From NCBI GenBank assembly GCA_030562195.1, contig CM060202.1, positions 31,920,599-31,984,598 of the forward strand: a stretch of DNA of 64,000 bases. The letters are read 5' to 3'. The translations under genes and the position numbers were made by a program. Positions 49,201 through 60,400 of this stretch are shown here, one piece after another (position 1 is the stretch's first letter; each line of letters opens with the position of its first letter). The notes under the pieces were generated by a model. It saw only the letters and a list, made by a program, of their open reading frames with translations. It had not been told where the DNA came from and searched no databases. This stretch comes from Nipponacmea schrenckii (taxonomy: Eukaryota > Mollusca > Gastropoda > Lottiidae).

Positions 49201-52200
49201 TGCCTTAACGGTAGTGAGTACTACAACTTTAATCACTAAAGTCAATTGCACCTAATAAATTATGGGTACACAGTTGTCTAAACAACACATATATTAAAAG
49301 TAATATCCAATACTTTAAGTTTGATACCGATATCTTTGTTTCAGATGATAACACAAGAGTAATATTAAAGAAACTACCTGGTGACCCTCATTCAGATTAT
49401 ATCAATGCCAATTATCTAAATGTAAGTAACCAAACAAATATGTTCAATGGACTTTTTTTTGCAGTAAAGTGACACTTATAAAATATATTTTTTTTTCTTT
49501 TCTTTTAGGGTTACGATGGAAGGAAATTTATCGCTGCACAAGGTAAAAAATGGCACTTGAATAATAATAAATATACTTAATGTGTTTCTCTTTGGCAATG
49601 TTTATATATCCCTCGATCTCATGTTAAATTTTTTATTTCTAAATGATAAAGATAAATGATAACGATAAACATAATTATTCAATTCACAAACAATGAAATA
49701 ATTGGCAAACGTTATTATCTATAATTTTTAGGTGCTACTGCGGTTACCATCAATGATTTTGTTAGAATGATTTGGGACATGAAATGTGAAAAGGTTGTCA
49801 TGGTTACAAGAGAATTTGAAGATGGGAAGGTAAATTGATATTTTATAATTCCATTTATTTAAATCATTATTTGATAAATTCATGCAAAATGTGATATTTC
49901 ATTTCTTAATTGATGATTTGATGATTGAATATTTCAGACCAAATGTATTCGATATTGGCCTGAACATGGTACAGAAACATTTGGTGAAATTAAACTAACT
50001 TTGAAAATGGAGAAATTACGGACCAATTATACTAAAAGATATATAACTATGGAAAGGGTAATTATATTTACAGTTTTTCGAAAATGTATTATCATAAAAT
50101 TACATGTTACTAACATTCCACAATAAGCTGCATTTAATTTATTTTCAAGGATGGCAAAACACACGAGTATTGTCATTTTCACTACATTAGCTGGCCAGAT
50201 CATGGTGTACCAGATGTACAAGATATGTTGGATTTCCAATATACAGTTAATAAATACATTCCTAATTCGACCAAACCTGTACTTGTACATTGTAGGTAGG
50301 TATATACATGCTGCTAATAGAAGGAATAGTGCCAGTTATGTGCACTAGCTTACCGTTCATTGAATATTTTTAAAAATTTGCCCTTAGTTCTTGTTTCTGT
50401 TATCAATTAAGAAAGTTATCCTAGTAATGCTTCAACCAATTCTATTCTTATAACGACATTAAGGAAATATAGAAAAACGTTTCTTGTTATTTAGTGCTGG
50501 TGTAGGTAGAACTGGTACTTATATTGCTATAGATTACTGTTTAAAACGATACAATGATATCGGTAAAGTAGATGTTTTGGAATGTGTTAAAACTTTAAGA
50601 GAACAAAGAAAGGGAATGGTCCAAACAGCAGTAAGTAGATGAAGTCATTACAATTTTCAACTAAAAGGTGGCGAATTACACAGATTGCTGTATGTTAGCT
50701 GTTCACCTTGATTCCTTGCAAATAGCAAAATATAGAAGATGGAATAGTTTTGTTATTCATTTTCATCGTAAATGTCTATTTCCCGACCAGGTCAATCTGA
50801 TTGTCTGATGTCATCCATGGTCTACATCCCCCTTTTAAAATTCAACTGATCAAAATTAAGGTCCCAAGGAAAACAGTCAGATTGATTCCTTATGAAAAAG
50901 AATTTTTTGTAAAAAAATACACGCCAATTACATGAATGATTTCAGTCTCAGCTACAGTTTATACATGAAGCTGTAATAGAAGGAATTAAGAGAGGTGATA
51001 CTGCTATGAATAAAGATAGATTTGATTCTGAGTATGAAGAACATGATGACTCTATCAAAATGGGAAATTCGACATTACAAGAACAATTTGAATATCTGAA
51101 ATCTGTAAAGAATAATGGAGGTATTGATTATAATCATGTTTTAGTTGTGTTATTTAATTGATTTGCGTAGATCTTAGAAATTTTATACCTACTCTCGTAT
51201 TTCTTACCCAGCTTTCTAATAAATAGTATTATGGTACTTTGCCCGATATTTCAAAAAGATATTTATACAGTGGTTAATAGTGACCAGGTAAAGGCCGACT
51301 GCTTTCCCAATGATATTAATTTTTAAAAATAAATCTGATAAATTTAAACTCAATGCGTTAGGTTTATTTTTGATCAAAATGGCAAAGAGACGCAAAAACT
51401 GTTCAGAATATGTGAAAATGTTAGTTGATTCCAAAAACTAGCACTTGAATTGTATTGAACACAAAATATGTTCTACGTTTCAGAGAAAATTGAAAATAAT
51501 AAACAGATAATAAATAACAGAACACAACTTTACAGATTTTCGGTAGGTGTTCCATACTTTTACAGAGTGACTGTGATCGAATGTACATGGTCATTATTAT
51601 ATGTGAAATATTCCCTAATCGTCCTTTAAGCTCCGAAATTTCCATTCCTTCGTCTGTTGTGCAAAGCTACATTGTGTGTACTGTAGTGAAAACATAATCC
51701 GTTTTTATTTTCTTCACAAACAAGAAAGTGTCGATACAATTGAAAGGTAAAAATTGTATACTGGATATAAATTAGAAAAGAAGACAGGTGTCATTAGATT
51801 GTTAGTTTTCTGTGTGCCATACGAGAAAAACACACCTCGTTAGTCTCCACCCTCGTCACCAACACCTAACATGAATCAATATGCACATTTCTTTTCTTTC
51901 CAGTCATACACATGTAATAACAGTATTTTATTTGAAGACCTAAAGAAAGTTCCCGTAAATGATATTTGGAAGGCGGTATATGAAGCACAGATTCCTGTCG
52001 TCGTATTTATTTTAGATTGTACGGTAAGAATATTGATATTGATGTTATGTAAGACAACTAGTTCAAATAGCAAAATAAAATGCTATTTCTTTGAGGCAAA
52101 ATAAAAGGTTGGTGTCTGAATGGGCTCTCTTTTATTATTGAATTGAGAAAGCGGTATAATATATGAAATAAAGTTCAGGTGTAAGTATTTCGTTAGTCTA

Positions 52201-53219
52201 GAATTATATTACAGAACAAAAAGGTTGTATGTCCAGATGTTGGTTCGGAAGAAATGTATGGTGATGTTACAGTTGAAGTTAAAACAGAGAACACAATAAG
52301 TGATGAGCTTAATACCTTACTGGTTTCAATTTCAACCACAAAGGTAATAATTACTATTTTATATCATTTTCAACATCACATATTTTTATAATCGTATTTC
52401 GGAATTTATTTTTAAGTATCCAAGTCAATGAACAATTTAATTAATCTGAATGATGCACAAACAAAACTAACATTTGGTTCGTTTTACAGAGTCGACCAGA
52501 GCAACAAGTAAATGTAATTATGATACATTTTAATAAAAGTTGTGAACAGATACCCAGAACTTTATATAAAAACATTATGGAAATATTAGTACAGATGGAT
52601 ACGTTCTATAATGATATTGACCCCGTCGCAGTTTTTACAAGGTAAGAAGAAATTATTATACACATAATTCATCACATTACCAATTAGTTTTATTCCTGTG
52701 TCGAGAACACACAGAATTCATGTACTGCTACTGTAAAAATAATAGTGTTTCTGAGCTTTTTAATTCAGCTAACTTTCGTTTTCAGTGATTTATATTATGC
52801 TCGAGTATTCTGTATATTAATGAATATTTTACAACGAATAAGATTAGACGACGAAGTTGAAATATTTAATGTTGTGAGGAAAATTCACAGTAAAATTGGA
52901 CCAACCATAAAATCACAGGTACAGTAGATCATTTAAGTCTTTACAATTTAACTATCAATTGACTAATGTGAATGAACAAAGGAATAACATGTCAAAAAAA
53001 AAAAAAAGCAAACAGGAAAATGTTCCAATATTTTACAAAAATTAACCCAATTTAAAAAGTTGACGAATACTTCACACATTTGAAAAACAAAAACTTGTCT
53101 GGAAATTAGCTAATTAGCTTATTTTTTTATTTTATTTTATATTTTAGGAGGACTACAACACTCTTCATAAAGTTGTGTCTGATTTTGTGAGAAATCGAAG
53201 TACTTATGCGAATTTATAG
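35724..53219 (+). CDS. Gene D: receptor-type tyrosine phosphatase with FTP and EGF ectodomain
   Basis: Exon chain 35724-35778, 37083-37208, 37414-37638, 40227-40415, 40927-41061, 41303-41449, 41758-41901, 45047-45196, 45364-45513, 45710-45859, 46166-46309, 46589-46759, 47221-47302, 47819-47931, 48546-48766, 49034-49121, 49345-49421, 49509-49542, 49732-49829, 49938-50057, 50150-50295, 50495-50630, 50946-51120, 51484-51542, 51904-52023, 52215-52343, 52490-52641, 52786-52918 and 53148-53219 (TAG). All phases agree and give about 1246 residues. Layout: signal peptide 1-18, EGF, FTP about 61-198, eight EGF units to about 595, TM about 599-622, PTP D1 about 720-1010, divergent D2 to the end. D1 has [18 protein letters not shown] and [10 protein letters not shown], so it should dephosphorylate tyrosines. 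One further EGF exon (42613) is split by an insertion and must be skipped. Confidence 0.88.
37414..40415 (+). CDS. Gene D FTP (fucolectin-like) domain, two exons
   Basis: Exon 37414-37638 (225 bp) starts [20 protein letters not shown] and contains [34 protein letters not shown] and HRYDR. Exon 40227-40415 (189 bp) gives [20 protein letters not shown] and ends LCEVEIY, the usual end of the FTP fold. Together about 138 residues, the family's normal size. The R-x-D element of F-type lectins is seen as RYD, but the full fucose-binding spacing is not, so ligand type is open. The intron between holds a Harbinger remnant. Confidence 0.82.
37711..39220 (+). mobile_element. PIF/Harbinger DNA transposon remnant in the gene D FTP intron
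   Basis: From ATG 37911 a frame reads [20 protein letters not shown] to TAG 38055. Further decayed pieces read [16 protein letters not shown] then [20 protein letters not shown] (about 38080-38200), [14 protein letters not shown] (about 38335) and [15 protein letters not shown] (about 38600), all in Harbinger transposase order. Near the left end, ATCTTACGACTA (37726) and TAGTCGTAAGAT (37771) form a perfect 12-bp inversion. Exact element ends and flanking duplication were not found. Confidence 0.65.
38848..39075 (-). pseudogene. Coiled-coil ORF of the Harbinger element (Myb-like partner, C-terminal part)
   Basis: The minus-strand frame reads [20 protein letters not shown] and similar charged heptads, the C-terminal coiled coil often found in the second, Myb/SANT-like protein of Harbinger elements. 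It converges on the transposase remnant, the usual arrangement. The N-terminal SANT domain is not visible. Confidence 0.45.
40927..41901 (+). CDS. Gene D EGF exons 2-4
   Basis: Exons 40927-41061 (135 bp, [17 protein letters not shown]...), 41303-41449 (147 bp, [20 protein letters not shown]...) and 41758-41901 (144 bp, [20 protein letters not shown]... to DCTV). All are phase 1-1 with clean splice sites. Genes B and C have broken or missing versions of some of these. The last one ends at the first unit of the splice-donor minisatellite. Confidence 0.82.
41880..42535. repeat. Splice-donor minisatellite (gene D)
   Basis: About fifteen tandem units near 40 bp (range about 36-46) running from the exon end at 41901. 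Most contain CCAGGTTATAGAGAAGATGA then TTGTACAGTAGGTAAGTAAA. Many units keep an intact TAG|GTAAGT donor; some are mutated to CTAAGT or ATCAAT. Same unit as in genes B and C. Confidence 0.88.
42613..44756 (+). pseudogene. Gene D EGF exon split by a 2,000-bp insertion
   Basis: The 5' part 42613-42734 (122 bp, [20 protein letters not shown] to GGCFVGY) and the 3' part 44735-44756 (22 bp, ending in the PIDCS-type exon end) sum to 144, the exact standard exon length. Exactly 2,000 bp (42735-44734) lie between. Reading through the left junction meets TAA at 42747. No target duplication and no loss are visible. The exon end has changed from AAAG|GTAT to AACG|GTAG. The exon is presumably skipped, which keeps frame. 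Confidence 0.75.
43250..44420. repeat. Minisatellite inside the 2-kb insertion (44- and 51-bp units)
   Basis: Tandem units of the form TTTTCAATAATAATAGCTCC plus ATCTTTTGCTATTTCAAT, ending either ATCAATCA (44 bp) or AATATTTTTATCA (51 bp). The two forms are intermixed, with the 51-bp form dominating after 43980. Open frames of 72-119 residues on both strands are a by-product of the repeat. Confidence 0.88.
45047..46759 (+). CDS. Gene D membrane-proximal EGF exons (five)
   Basis: Exons 45047-45196, 45364-45513, 45710-45859 (150 bp each), 46166-46309 (144 bp, [14 protein letters not shown] type) and 46589-46759 (171 bp, [20 protein letters not shown] type with stalk [10 protein letters not shown]). 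The first three are near copies with near-identical introns. The last differs from the 174-bp exon of A-C in its stalk and downstream intron; here the phosphatase-type 3' cassette begins. Confidence 0.82.
46377..46426 (+). pseudogene. Remnant of tail-type EGF exon
   Basis: TTTCTTTATTTAGATTTCGA then TTAAGGATTTTATGGATATA is a damaged copy of the intron end and start of the 174-bp exon found in A, B and C at this same position. It stops after about 35 exon bases and is followed by unrelated sequence and then the phosphatase-type exon at 46589. Confidence 0.6.
47221..47302 (+). CDS. Gene D transmembrane exon
   Basis: Encodes [20 protein letters not shown] and on to GFFI, a single membrane span of about 25 residues, phase 1-2. 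The next exon begins WKKR, a basic stop-transfer signal. The TM sequence is unlike that of A-C, though it starts with a similar acidic D-x-D-T. Confidence 0.85.
47819..51120 (+). CDS. Gene D juxtamembrane region and PTP D1 exons
   Basis: Eleven exons from 47819 to 51120. The juxtamembrane part has IYENSD and HEYDNI, both YxN motifs. The PTP core shows [34 protein letters not shown] (Asp about residue 890) and [11 protein letters not shown] (Cys about 921, Arg about 927), so all main catalytic residues are present. Two usual motifs deviate: QGP is QGA, and the Q-loop QTxxQY reads QTASQL. The intron splits the Ser codon right after the catalytic Cys (AG|T). Confidence 0.88.
51484..53219 (+). 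CDS. Gene D degenerate second phosphatase domain (D2)
   Basis: Exons 51484-51542, 51904-52023, 52215-52343, 52490-52641, 52786-52918 and 53148-53219. [18 protein letters not shown] matches the DFWRMVWE region of PTP domains and [20 protein letters not shown] the region after the signature. At the catalytic loop HCSAGVGR is replaced by FTSDLYYA: Cys is Thr and Arg is Ala. There is no WPD. The Ser codon of this loop is split by an intron (AG|T) exactly as in D1, proving the alignment. It is a pseudophosphatase domain, shortened at its N-terminus, perhaps regulatory. The small 59-bp exon is supported by the same exon in gene E. Confidence 0.82.
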
Positions 53220-53284
53220 TGCCATTATCCATTTTATATAACATTCAGTATTTTGAATATTAGTATTTTTTTCTGTTATTATAT

Positions 53285-53290
53285 AATAAA
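53285..53290 (+). promoter_or_regulatory. Polyadenylation signal of gene D
   Basis: AATAAA 66 bases after the stop codon, before a T-rich stretch. The minisatellite begins about 90 bases further on. Confidence 0.5.
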
Positions 53291-53378
53291 CATGTATATT
53301 TTTATATTATAAGCCTACTTGAACCAGGATTAACACATTCATACATACATTCCGCTTGGAAAAATAGACGGTTATTTT

Positions 53379-54556
53379 ATTATAATTAATATTACCTTCA
53401 CTCTAATAGTAGGTTATTTTATTATAATAAATATTATCTTCACTCTAATAGTAGGTTATTTTATTATAATGAATATTATCTTCACTTCTAAGTAGTAGGA
53501 TATTTTATTATAATTAATATTACTTCACTCTAATAGTAGGATATTTTATTATAATGAATATTATCTTCACTCTAATAGTAGGATATTTTATTATAATGAA
53601 TATTATCTTCACTCTAATAGTAGGATATTTTATTATAATGAATATTATCTTCACTCTAATAGTAGGATATTTTATTATAATGAATATTGTCTTCACTTTA
53701 ATAGTAGGATATTTTATTATAATGAATATTATCTTCACTCTAATAGTAGGATATTTTATTATAATGAATATTATCTTCACTCTAATAGTAGGATATTTTA
53801 TTATAATGAATATTATCTTCACTCTAATAGTAGGTTATTTTATTATAATAATATTATCTTCACTCTAATAGTAGGTATTTTATTATAATGAATATTATCT
53901 TCACTCTTATAGTAAGATATTTTATTATAATGAATATTATCTTCACTCTAATAGTAGGTTATTTTATTATAATAGAATATTATCTTCACTCTATAGTAGG
54001 TTATTTTATTATAAATAAATATTATCTTCACTCTAATAGTAGGTTATTTTATTATCATGAATATTATGTTCACTCTAATAGTAGGTTATATTATTATAAT
54101 AAATATTATCTTCACTCAAATAGTAGGATATATCATTAAAATGAATATTATCTTCACTCTAATAGTAGGTTATTTTGTTATAATGAATATTATCATCATT
54201 TTAATAGTAGGATATTTTATTATAATGAATATTATCTTCACTCTAATAGTAGGTTATTTTATTATAATAAATATTATCTTCACTCTAATAGTAGGTTATT
54301 TTATTATAATGAATATTATCTTCACTCTAATAGTAGGATATTTTATTATAATAAATATTATCTTCACTCTAATAGTAGGATATTTTATTATAATGAATAT
54401 TATCTTCACTCTAATGGTAGGTTATTCTATTATAATGAATATTATTTTCACTCTAATAGTAGGTTATTTTATTATAATGAATATTATCTTCACTGTAATA
54501 GTAGGCTATTTTATTATAATAAATATTATCTCCACTCAAATAGTAGGTTTATTCTA
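53379..54556. repeat. 42-bp minisatellite downstream of gene D
   Basis: About 28 units of ATTTTATTATAATGAATATT, ATCTTCACTC, TAATAGTAGG plus AT. The 42-bp period equals 14 codons, so long open frames arise on both strands; the plus frame reads repeated MNIIFTLIVGYFII (longest 166 residues), the minus frame repeated KIIFIIIKYPTIRV. It lies after the poly-A signal and single-base indels break it into several frames, which argues against a gene. Confidence 0.9.
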
Positions 54557-54778
54557 ATGAATTGAGTATAATTAGAGCGAAGATAGCTGAACTCATTCGG
54601 GTATGATAAAAAAAATATATTACAAGATCAGTCCTATTCATTTTTGGGTTCAGTCTGTTGATTTTAATACGTTTGTCGAATTATACTGAATTTGTATTGA
54701 CTACTTTTACTTTATTTTCGAAATATTTTGTTATGTACGCTTTATTATATTTTATAAGTTCATCTCTTAGAATATTGC

Positions 54779-54898
54779 AATGTTGTGAAGTTCATGTGAG
54801 GCGTTTTCTGGTGATGGATATAGACAGGATTGGAGGAATTACAGGCATTATCGATGATATTCTCGTTTACGGCAGCCTCATATGAACTTCACAACATT
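54779..54898. repeat. Hairpin (24-bp arms) around a gypsy RT-like fragment
   Basis: 54779-54802 and 54875-54898 are inverted copies matching at 23 of 24 bases, with a 72-base loop. The loop and right arm encode MDIDRIGGITGIIDDILVYG, which resembles the catalytic 'DD-LVYG' block of Ty3/gypsy reverse transcriptases. No other retroelement sequence is recognised around it. Confidence 0.5.
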
Positions 54899-55123
54899 AC
54901 AAATATAATTTGTTATTATTATATATTTTTAAAAAATACTAAATTGTTTAAAAAAAAAATATTAATATAACATGTCAGAATAAGACAACACCAATATACA
55001 TTGTTTATTTTTAATATAAATATAACTTGTTTATTTATTAAATACAAATTTTTTATTTCTTAAATAAAAAAATAATATGTATTATGTGTTTATTTACATT
55101 AAAAGAAAAGAAATTTTAAAAGC

Positions 55124-55605
55124 TTAAATGGATAATAGGCGTTAGAACGAACATAAAAATTTAATCACTCAAATTTGGACAATAACAGTATATATCCATC
55201 AGTGGACTTACCTGGTGTCATACCTATACATCAAAATCCCTCTAAAATCCGATAAATCCCCAAAATAAAGTAGTTAATCATAAAACGCTTGAGCCATCCA
55301 TCAAGCGATTTTCAAATCGTGTAAATATAAAGGGAAGTAACTCTAACATGTGGGTTTTCACGCGTCCTTGACCCCTACTGTTGAATTCCACAATGATGTC
55401 TTAGCGTTGATTTACCAGACGCTTTTATTCTCAAACTGAATGGAATCGTCGCTGGCTCACTTTTTTTTAAAATTCCAAATATATTTTTATTGTGGCTTTT
55501 TAAAATTTGGTAAAGTGTGGGAAGCATACTTATTTAACTAATAGTCAATATGACACAAATATAAACCGTAGGACGAGTGTATTCTAACGCCTATTATCCC
55601 TTTAA
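55124..55605. mobile_element. MITE with 18-bp TIRs and TTAA flanks (piggyBac-like)
   Basis: GGATAATAGGCGTTAGAA at 55130-55147 is perfectly inverted at 55582-55599. TTAA lies two bases outside each end (55124-55127 and 55602-55605), the target duplication used by piggyBac elements. No transposase is present. The family assignment rests on the TTAA only. Confidence 0.6.
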
Positions 55606-57401
55606 ATATGAAACTAGTCTGGATGTAAATTTCTGTATAAAGCTTTTAAGTTGGAGATGCGAAAATTAACAAGGTTAAAAATCTAACATTTGGATTGAAA
55701 TTAATAATTAGTTCTTCCTTATGAGTCAACCATTGTGCATAGAATTGGAATCTGTGCACTTTTGAGCTGAAAGAGATACGGGAAAGTAGATTTAAGCATT
55801 GAAAAGCTATCATTTAAAACTTTATTGTTTCAAGCTTGAAATTTGGCCATGCCCCAAAACAGTGGCATTTCTAGAAAAAAATAGTTAAACGGATAGAGCA
55901 AGATCAATTTCCGAATATTTCCATTTTTATATTTGCGTTATCCATCTGCATCAGTCGGTCCCTCCGCAAGTCTTTCGGGTTTGACCAAACTTGGTGTGAC
56001 GCGTTCAAATTCACCTTCTTTATGGAAGGTACCCTAAACATTACACTCTTCATACTGATAAACCACACTTTACCCGTGAGCTTTTTCGATGTACTTCTTC
56101 TATTCTGAACCTATTTTTCTTTCTATATTATATTATAAAAAGCATATATGTATTGGAATATAATAGTCAATCACCATTTATTTTATCACTGATATCAGTT
56201 TTTAACTTACGCAATCTTATTTTAATTAATTTTTATATTAGGTTAGTCATTTACCTTTTTAGCAGTTTTTCAAGTACCTGTGATTTGTGAACAAACCCCT
56301 GTGCTCTAATTTGATATCTAAGTCAATGTCAAGGTCGTTTATGTTTGTTATTATTAACCAATGAGAAGCGGGGGAAAAATTCACTGATATGAAGAAAAAT
56401 AATCTCCATTTTGTTTCTGCAACAAGTCAAGTTTTAATGTTTAAGGACTGTATTCTACTGGAAAGTGAGTTTAAACTGTCTTAATTCAGTCCTAAAATTG
56501 TGCAGTATTTGTTTAAGCATGCATTGCAGTCATGTCATTTGCTGTCAGTCTTTTTATATCTCAAAATTCCTTTTCAAAAGTCAGTAGATGGGTGAACCAC
56601 TATGTGTTTGGCATTAATAGAACCATTGAATGAAATGGGTGCCGTATTGTTCTTGTTTAGTTCTGTAAAGTTGGTTATATCTTTCTATATATCGCTCTAT
56701 AACTATGAGGTTATTTTAAGACTATCAGAAAAGGAAGAAGAATTATAAGGTAGGAAGGAAGAATTATTAGGTATGCCTATAGTTTTTCTCACCCCACTCC
56801 CCATGTCATTGTTCTAGCATTGTACGCTGTTAGTCCTGTTATAATAATTTTACACAGTCTTATTGTTATTTTATTTGCATTATTTAATAGTTTCACGTTA
56901 TACAAACTTCAGATCATTATATTCATATAAACCAGTAGAGTTGTATTATATACATAATACAATATAAGTATTTTCATTAAAGAAAAGCAAAGTATATTTA
57001 GATAATAAAATATGCCATAAAAAACATAATAAAAAAAAAACAGGAAATATCATATATTTTATATACAAAAATTGCTGGAAAAAAATGTTGAATAATAGAA
57101 TAAAAGTTTTCGAAAACAAAATGCAGGTTACTAGCGAGCGAGCATAAATACTACTTAGTCGAGCACAAATACTATAAAATAAACCTGACCATCTAGTACA
57201 TCAACAAGATAGCATGCCAGAATGGTCTCAGATACATGTACTCACAAATCAATCCTTAGGTAGGAACCCCAGCCCCTTTCGAAACACACCAGCGCCTGCT
57301 GCATCTCGAATTATATTAAATTAAATGGCCCATTTATCTTTTTAAATAAACAACATAATATTAGAGCTTTCAATATATATTACATAAAATGGATGATATC
57401 C

Positions 57402-60400
57402 CTATAAATTCGCATAAGTACTTTGATTTCTCACAAAGTCAGAAACAACTGTACAAAGAGTGTTGTAGTCCTCCTTAAATAGAAAAAAAAACAAATATTG
57501 GCTCATTAAATAGTATAAAATTGGTATTGCCTGGCTTGTTTTTCGATTTACAGATGTAAGGGATAAGTAAACTTTCCTAAAAACATTTATAAAACATTTG
57601 AACATATTAATGGGCGATTAAAGTACTTGCGACACTAAATTAATCGCATGGTTTTATCGCCAGAAAACTGAAATCGCAGGTAGTCGCATACTTTCCTAAA
57701 AAAATTAATCGCATGTGGCTTCAGTGTCCACTTGTGCGACTAAATAAAGAATCGCAATGTTTGGGACAACACGTGATACAAATATTTACAATGAAAAAGG
57801 AAAAATGGCAGCACGGCGACAAGAAAGTAAGCGATTAATATGGTTATCGCAGGGTGTATGCGATTAAATATCAAACACGTTGGTCTCATGGTCTCACCAA
57901 AAAATGTACACTTGTCGCATGCTTTTTTCCTATTAATCGCATGTGATCGCACAGAAACTTTAACTATTTAGTTTCCATTCTAGCGATTATATTTAATCGC
58001 ATACTTTACACCATGCGACAAGCGAGTTGCGATTAATTTTCACTTTAATCGCCCATGTGGACTTTGGCTTTTAATTTGATTGTTCATGTAACAATAGTCA
58101 ATTGGGAGTAAAAAATTGATCTGCCGTACCTGTAATTTTATGGTTGGTCCAATTTTACTGTGAATTTTCCTCACAACATTAAATATTTCAACTTCGTCGT
58201 CTAATCTTATTCGTTGTAAAATATTCATTAATATACAGAATACTCGAGCATAATATAGATCACTGAAACGACATTTTTTGAAGTTCTATATAAATGGTTC
58301 AAAAACATGGACAATAAATGATTTTCCTTCTTTCTAATATTTTTCTTTTACAATAGATTTACTCAAGACAGTTTTCAAAAATTCCCCAAACTTTATGTAC
58401 TTCTAAAACTTATAAACGAAATCTAGATAAAGGTGACATAAATAAATGAATTCGAAATAATATATTGTGCGAACGTTGCTACATTGCCCCTTTGATACTG
58501 AATCAGTTATTTGTGAAGAAATAATTTTAATACAATTAAAGATGTCGTATGGACCAAGTTCTGTCTTATTAGTCGAAATGAATAGATCTAAAGATAACAG
58601 TCTGAAGTAAAACATTGAATTATTTGTATCATAAAGACTATTAGGAAGAATTTGAATTAAATGGTGAATAATTGTGAAAATAGAAACGTTTATGAAAAAA
58701 TCATATAAACAAAAACAAGAGGGGTGTCCCCATTTTATTGCTATTCATTGAATTATTAGCGGAACCTATATATTGTTGAGATAGTCCAGCTTATATTAGG
58801 CAGGCATTCCTTGATATAATGCATTAAAACAATAAACAATTATAAAAATTTTATATTTCACTTTTATTGATGTAGTCACAATTGAGCATGATTATTTATT
58901 GAAGACAATTCGGTGATAATTTAGCAGAAGCAGACACTTTAGTGTTCAAAAAAAGAAATCAATTGTCAATGATGTTCTTTTTACCTTGTAAAAACTGCGA
59001 GAGGGTCACAATCATTATAGAAAGTATCCATCAGAACTAATATTTCCATTATGTATTCATATAAAGTTCTAGGTATCTGTTCACAACTTTCATCAAAATT
59101 GACCAAGATCAAATTGACTTGATGCGTTTGACTCTGCAAAACGAACAAAAATTCATTACAAAAAGGTTGTAGATTTACGTGTATCATCTAAGATTGTTCA
59201 TTGGACTGGTATCTTGAAATAACAATAGCTATAAATACACTGTAAATATTACCTGTGTGGTTGTAATTGAAACTAGCAGGGTATTGAGCTCCTCACTTAT
59301 TGTGTTCTCTGATTTAACTTCAACTGTAACATCACCATACGTTTTTTTTAATCCAACATCTGGACATACAAACTTTTTGTTCTGTAATGAAATTCTAGAC
59401 TTACGAAAGTCCTCAGGAATATTTCTTAATATTGCTATGCTGTTCAATAATGAAAGCCTATTTATACATCAACCCTTCTTATGTTGTCTCATGAGTACAA
59501 GTTTATTTCAGCATTGAAAATGTTTTATATTATGTAATTATCAATATTCTTACCGTACTATCTAAAATAAACACGACGACAGAAAATTGTGCTTCATATA
59601 CCGCATTCCAAATATCAATTACGGAAACTTTCTTTAGGTCTTCAAATAAAATACTGTTATTTTAAGTATATGACTGGAAAGGAAAGATATGTGAGCACTG
59701 GTCATGTTGGGTGGTAGGAGATAAGGGCAGCGACGCCTACCGGCGTATGTAAGTAATATTTACAGTTGCAGTCTTTCAATTTTTCCATCTTCTGCTTTAC
59801 TATTGCAAATTCCACCGACGGATGAAGGGAAAGCGTCCTTTACATAATATTCATTAAAATGTTAGTGCTTTAAAAGACGAACTCTTGAATATTTCGCACA
59901 TTATAATAATCACCACGGACAATCGATCAGAACCAGTCTGTATGGATATCGAAAACCTACCGAAAATCTGCACAGTTGTGTTCTGTTATTTATTACCTGT
60001 TTATTATTTTCAATTGTCTCTGAAACGTAGAGCACAATAAATTCAGAAATGTACAATACAATTCAAGTGATATAATAATACGGACATTTATAAAGCGCTA
60101 ATAGCCACATCACATACGAACACGCTCAGAGTGCTTAAATTTGAAAATTTTGTAATTTGATAGTATTTTGTACCACTCTTATTAATCAAAAAGATCTGCA
60201 GAAATTAATAAAATGACACAACTTTAACATGATTATAATCAATACCTCCATTATTCTTTACAGATTTCAGATATTCAAATTGTTCTTGTAATGTCGAATT
60301 TCCCATTTTGATAGAGTCATCATGTTCTTCATACTCAGAATCAAATCTCTCTTTATTCATAGCAGTATCACCTCTCTTAATTCCTTCTAAAACAGCTTCG

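Larger units (their letters stand above)
54557..57401. other. Spacer between genes D and E
   Basis: Holds a hairpin with a gypsy-like fragment (54779-54898) and a TTAA-flanked MITE (55124-55605). From 55606 to 57401 I recognise no gene, repeat family or RNA; it is AT-rich with the probable 3' UTR of the minus-strand gene E just above 57401. Confidence 0.5.

Noticed and set aside
53520..54557. Long open frames on both strands (up to 166 residues) as repeat proteins
   Set aside because: They are a product of the 42-bp minisatellite, fall in several frames broken by single-base indels and lie after the gene D poly-A signal.
54658..54885. 75-residue frame as a small gene
   Set aside because: Only the hairpin part resembles anything (a reverse transcriptase block); the rest has no pattern.
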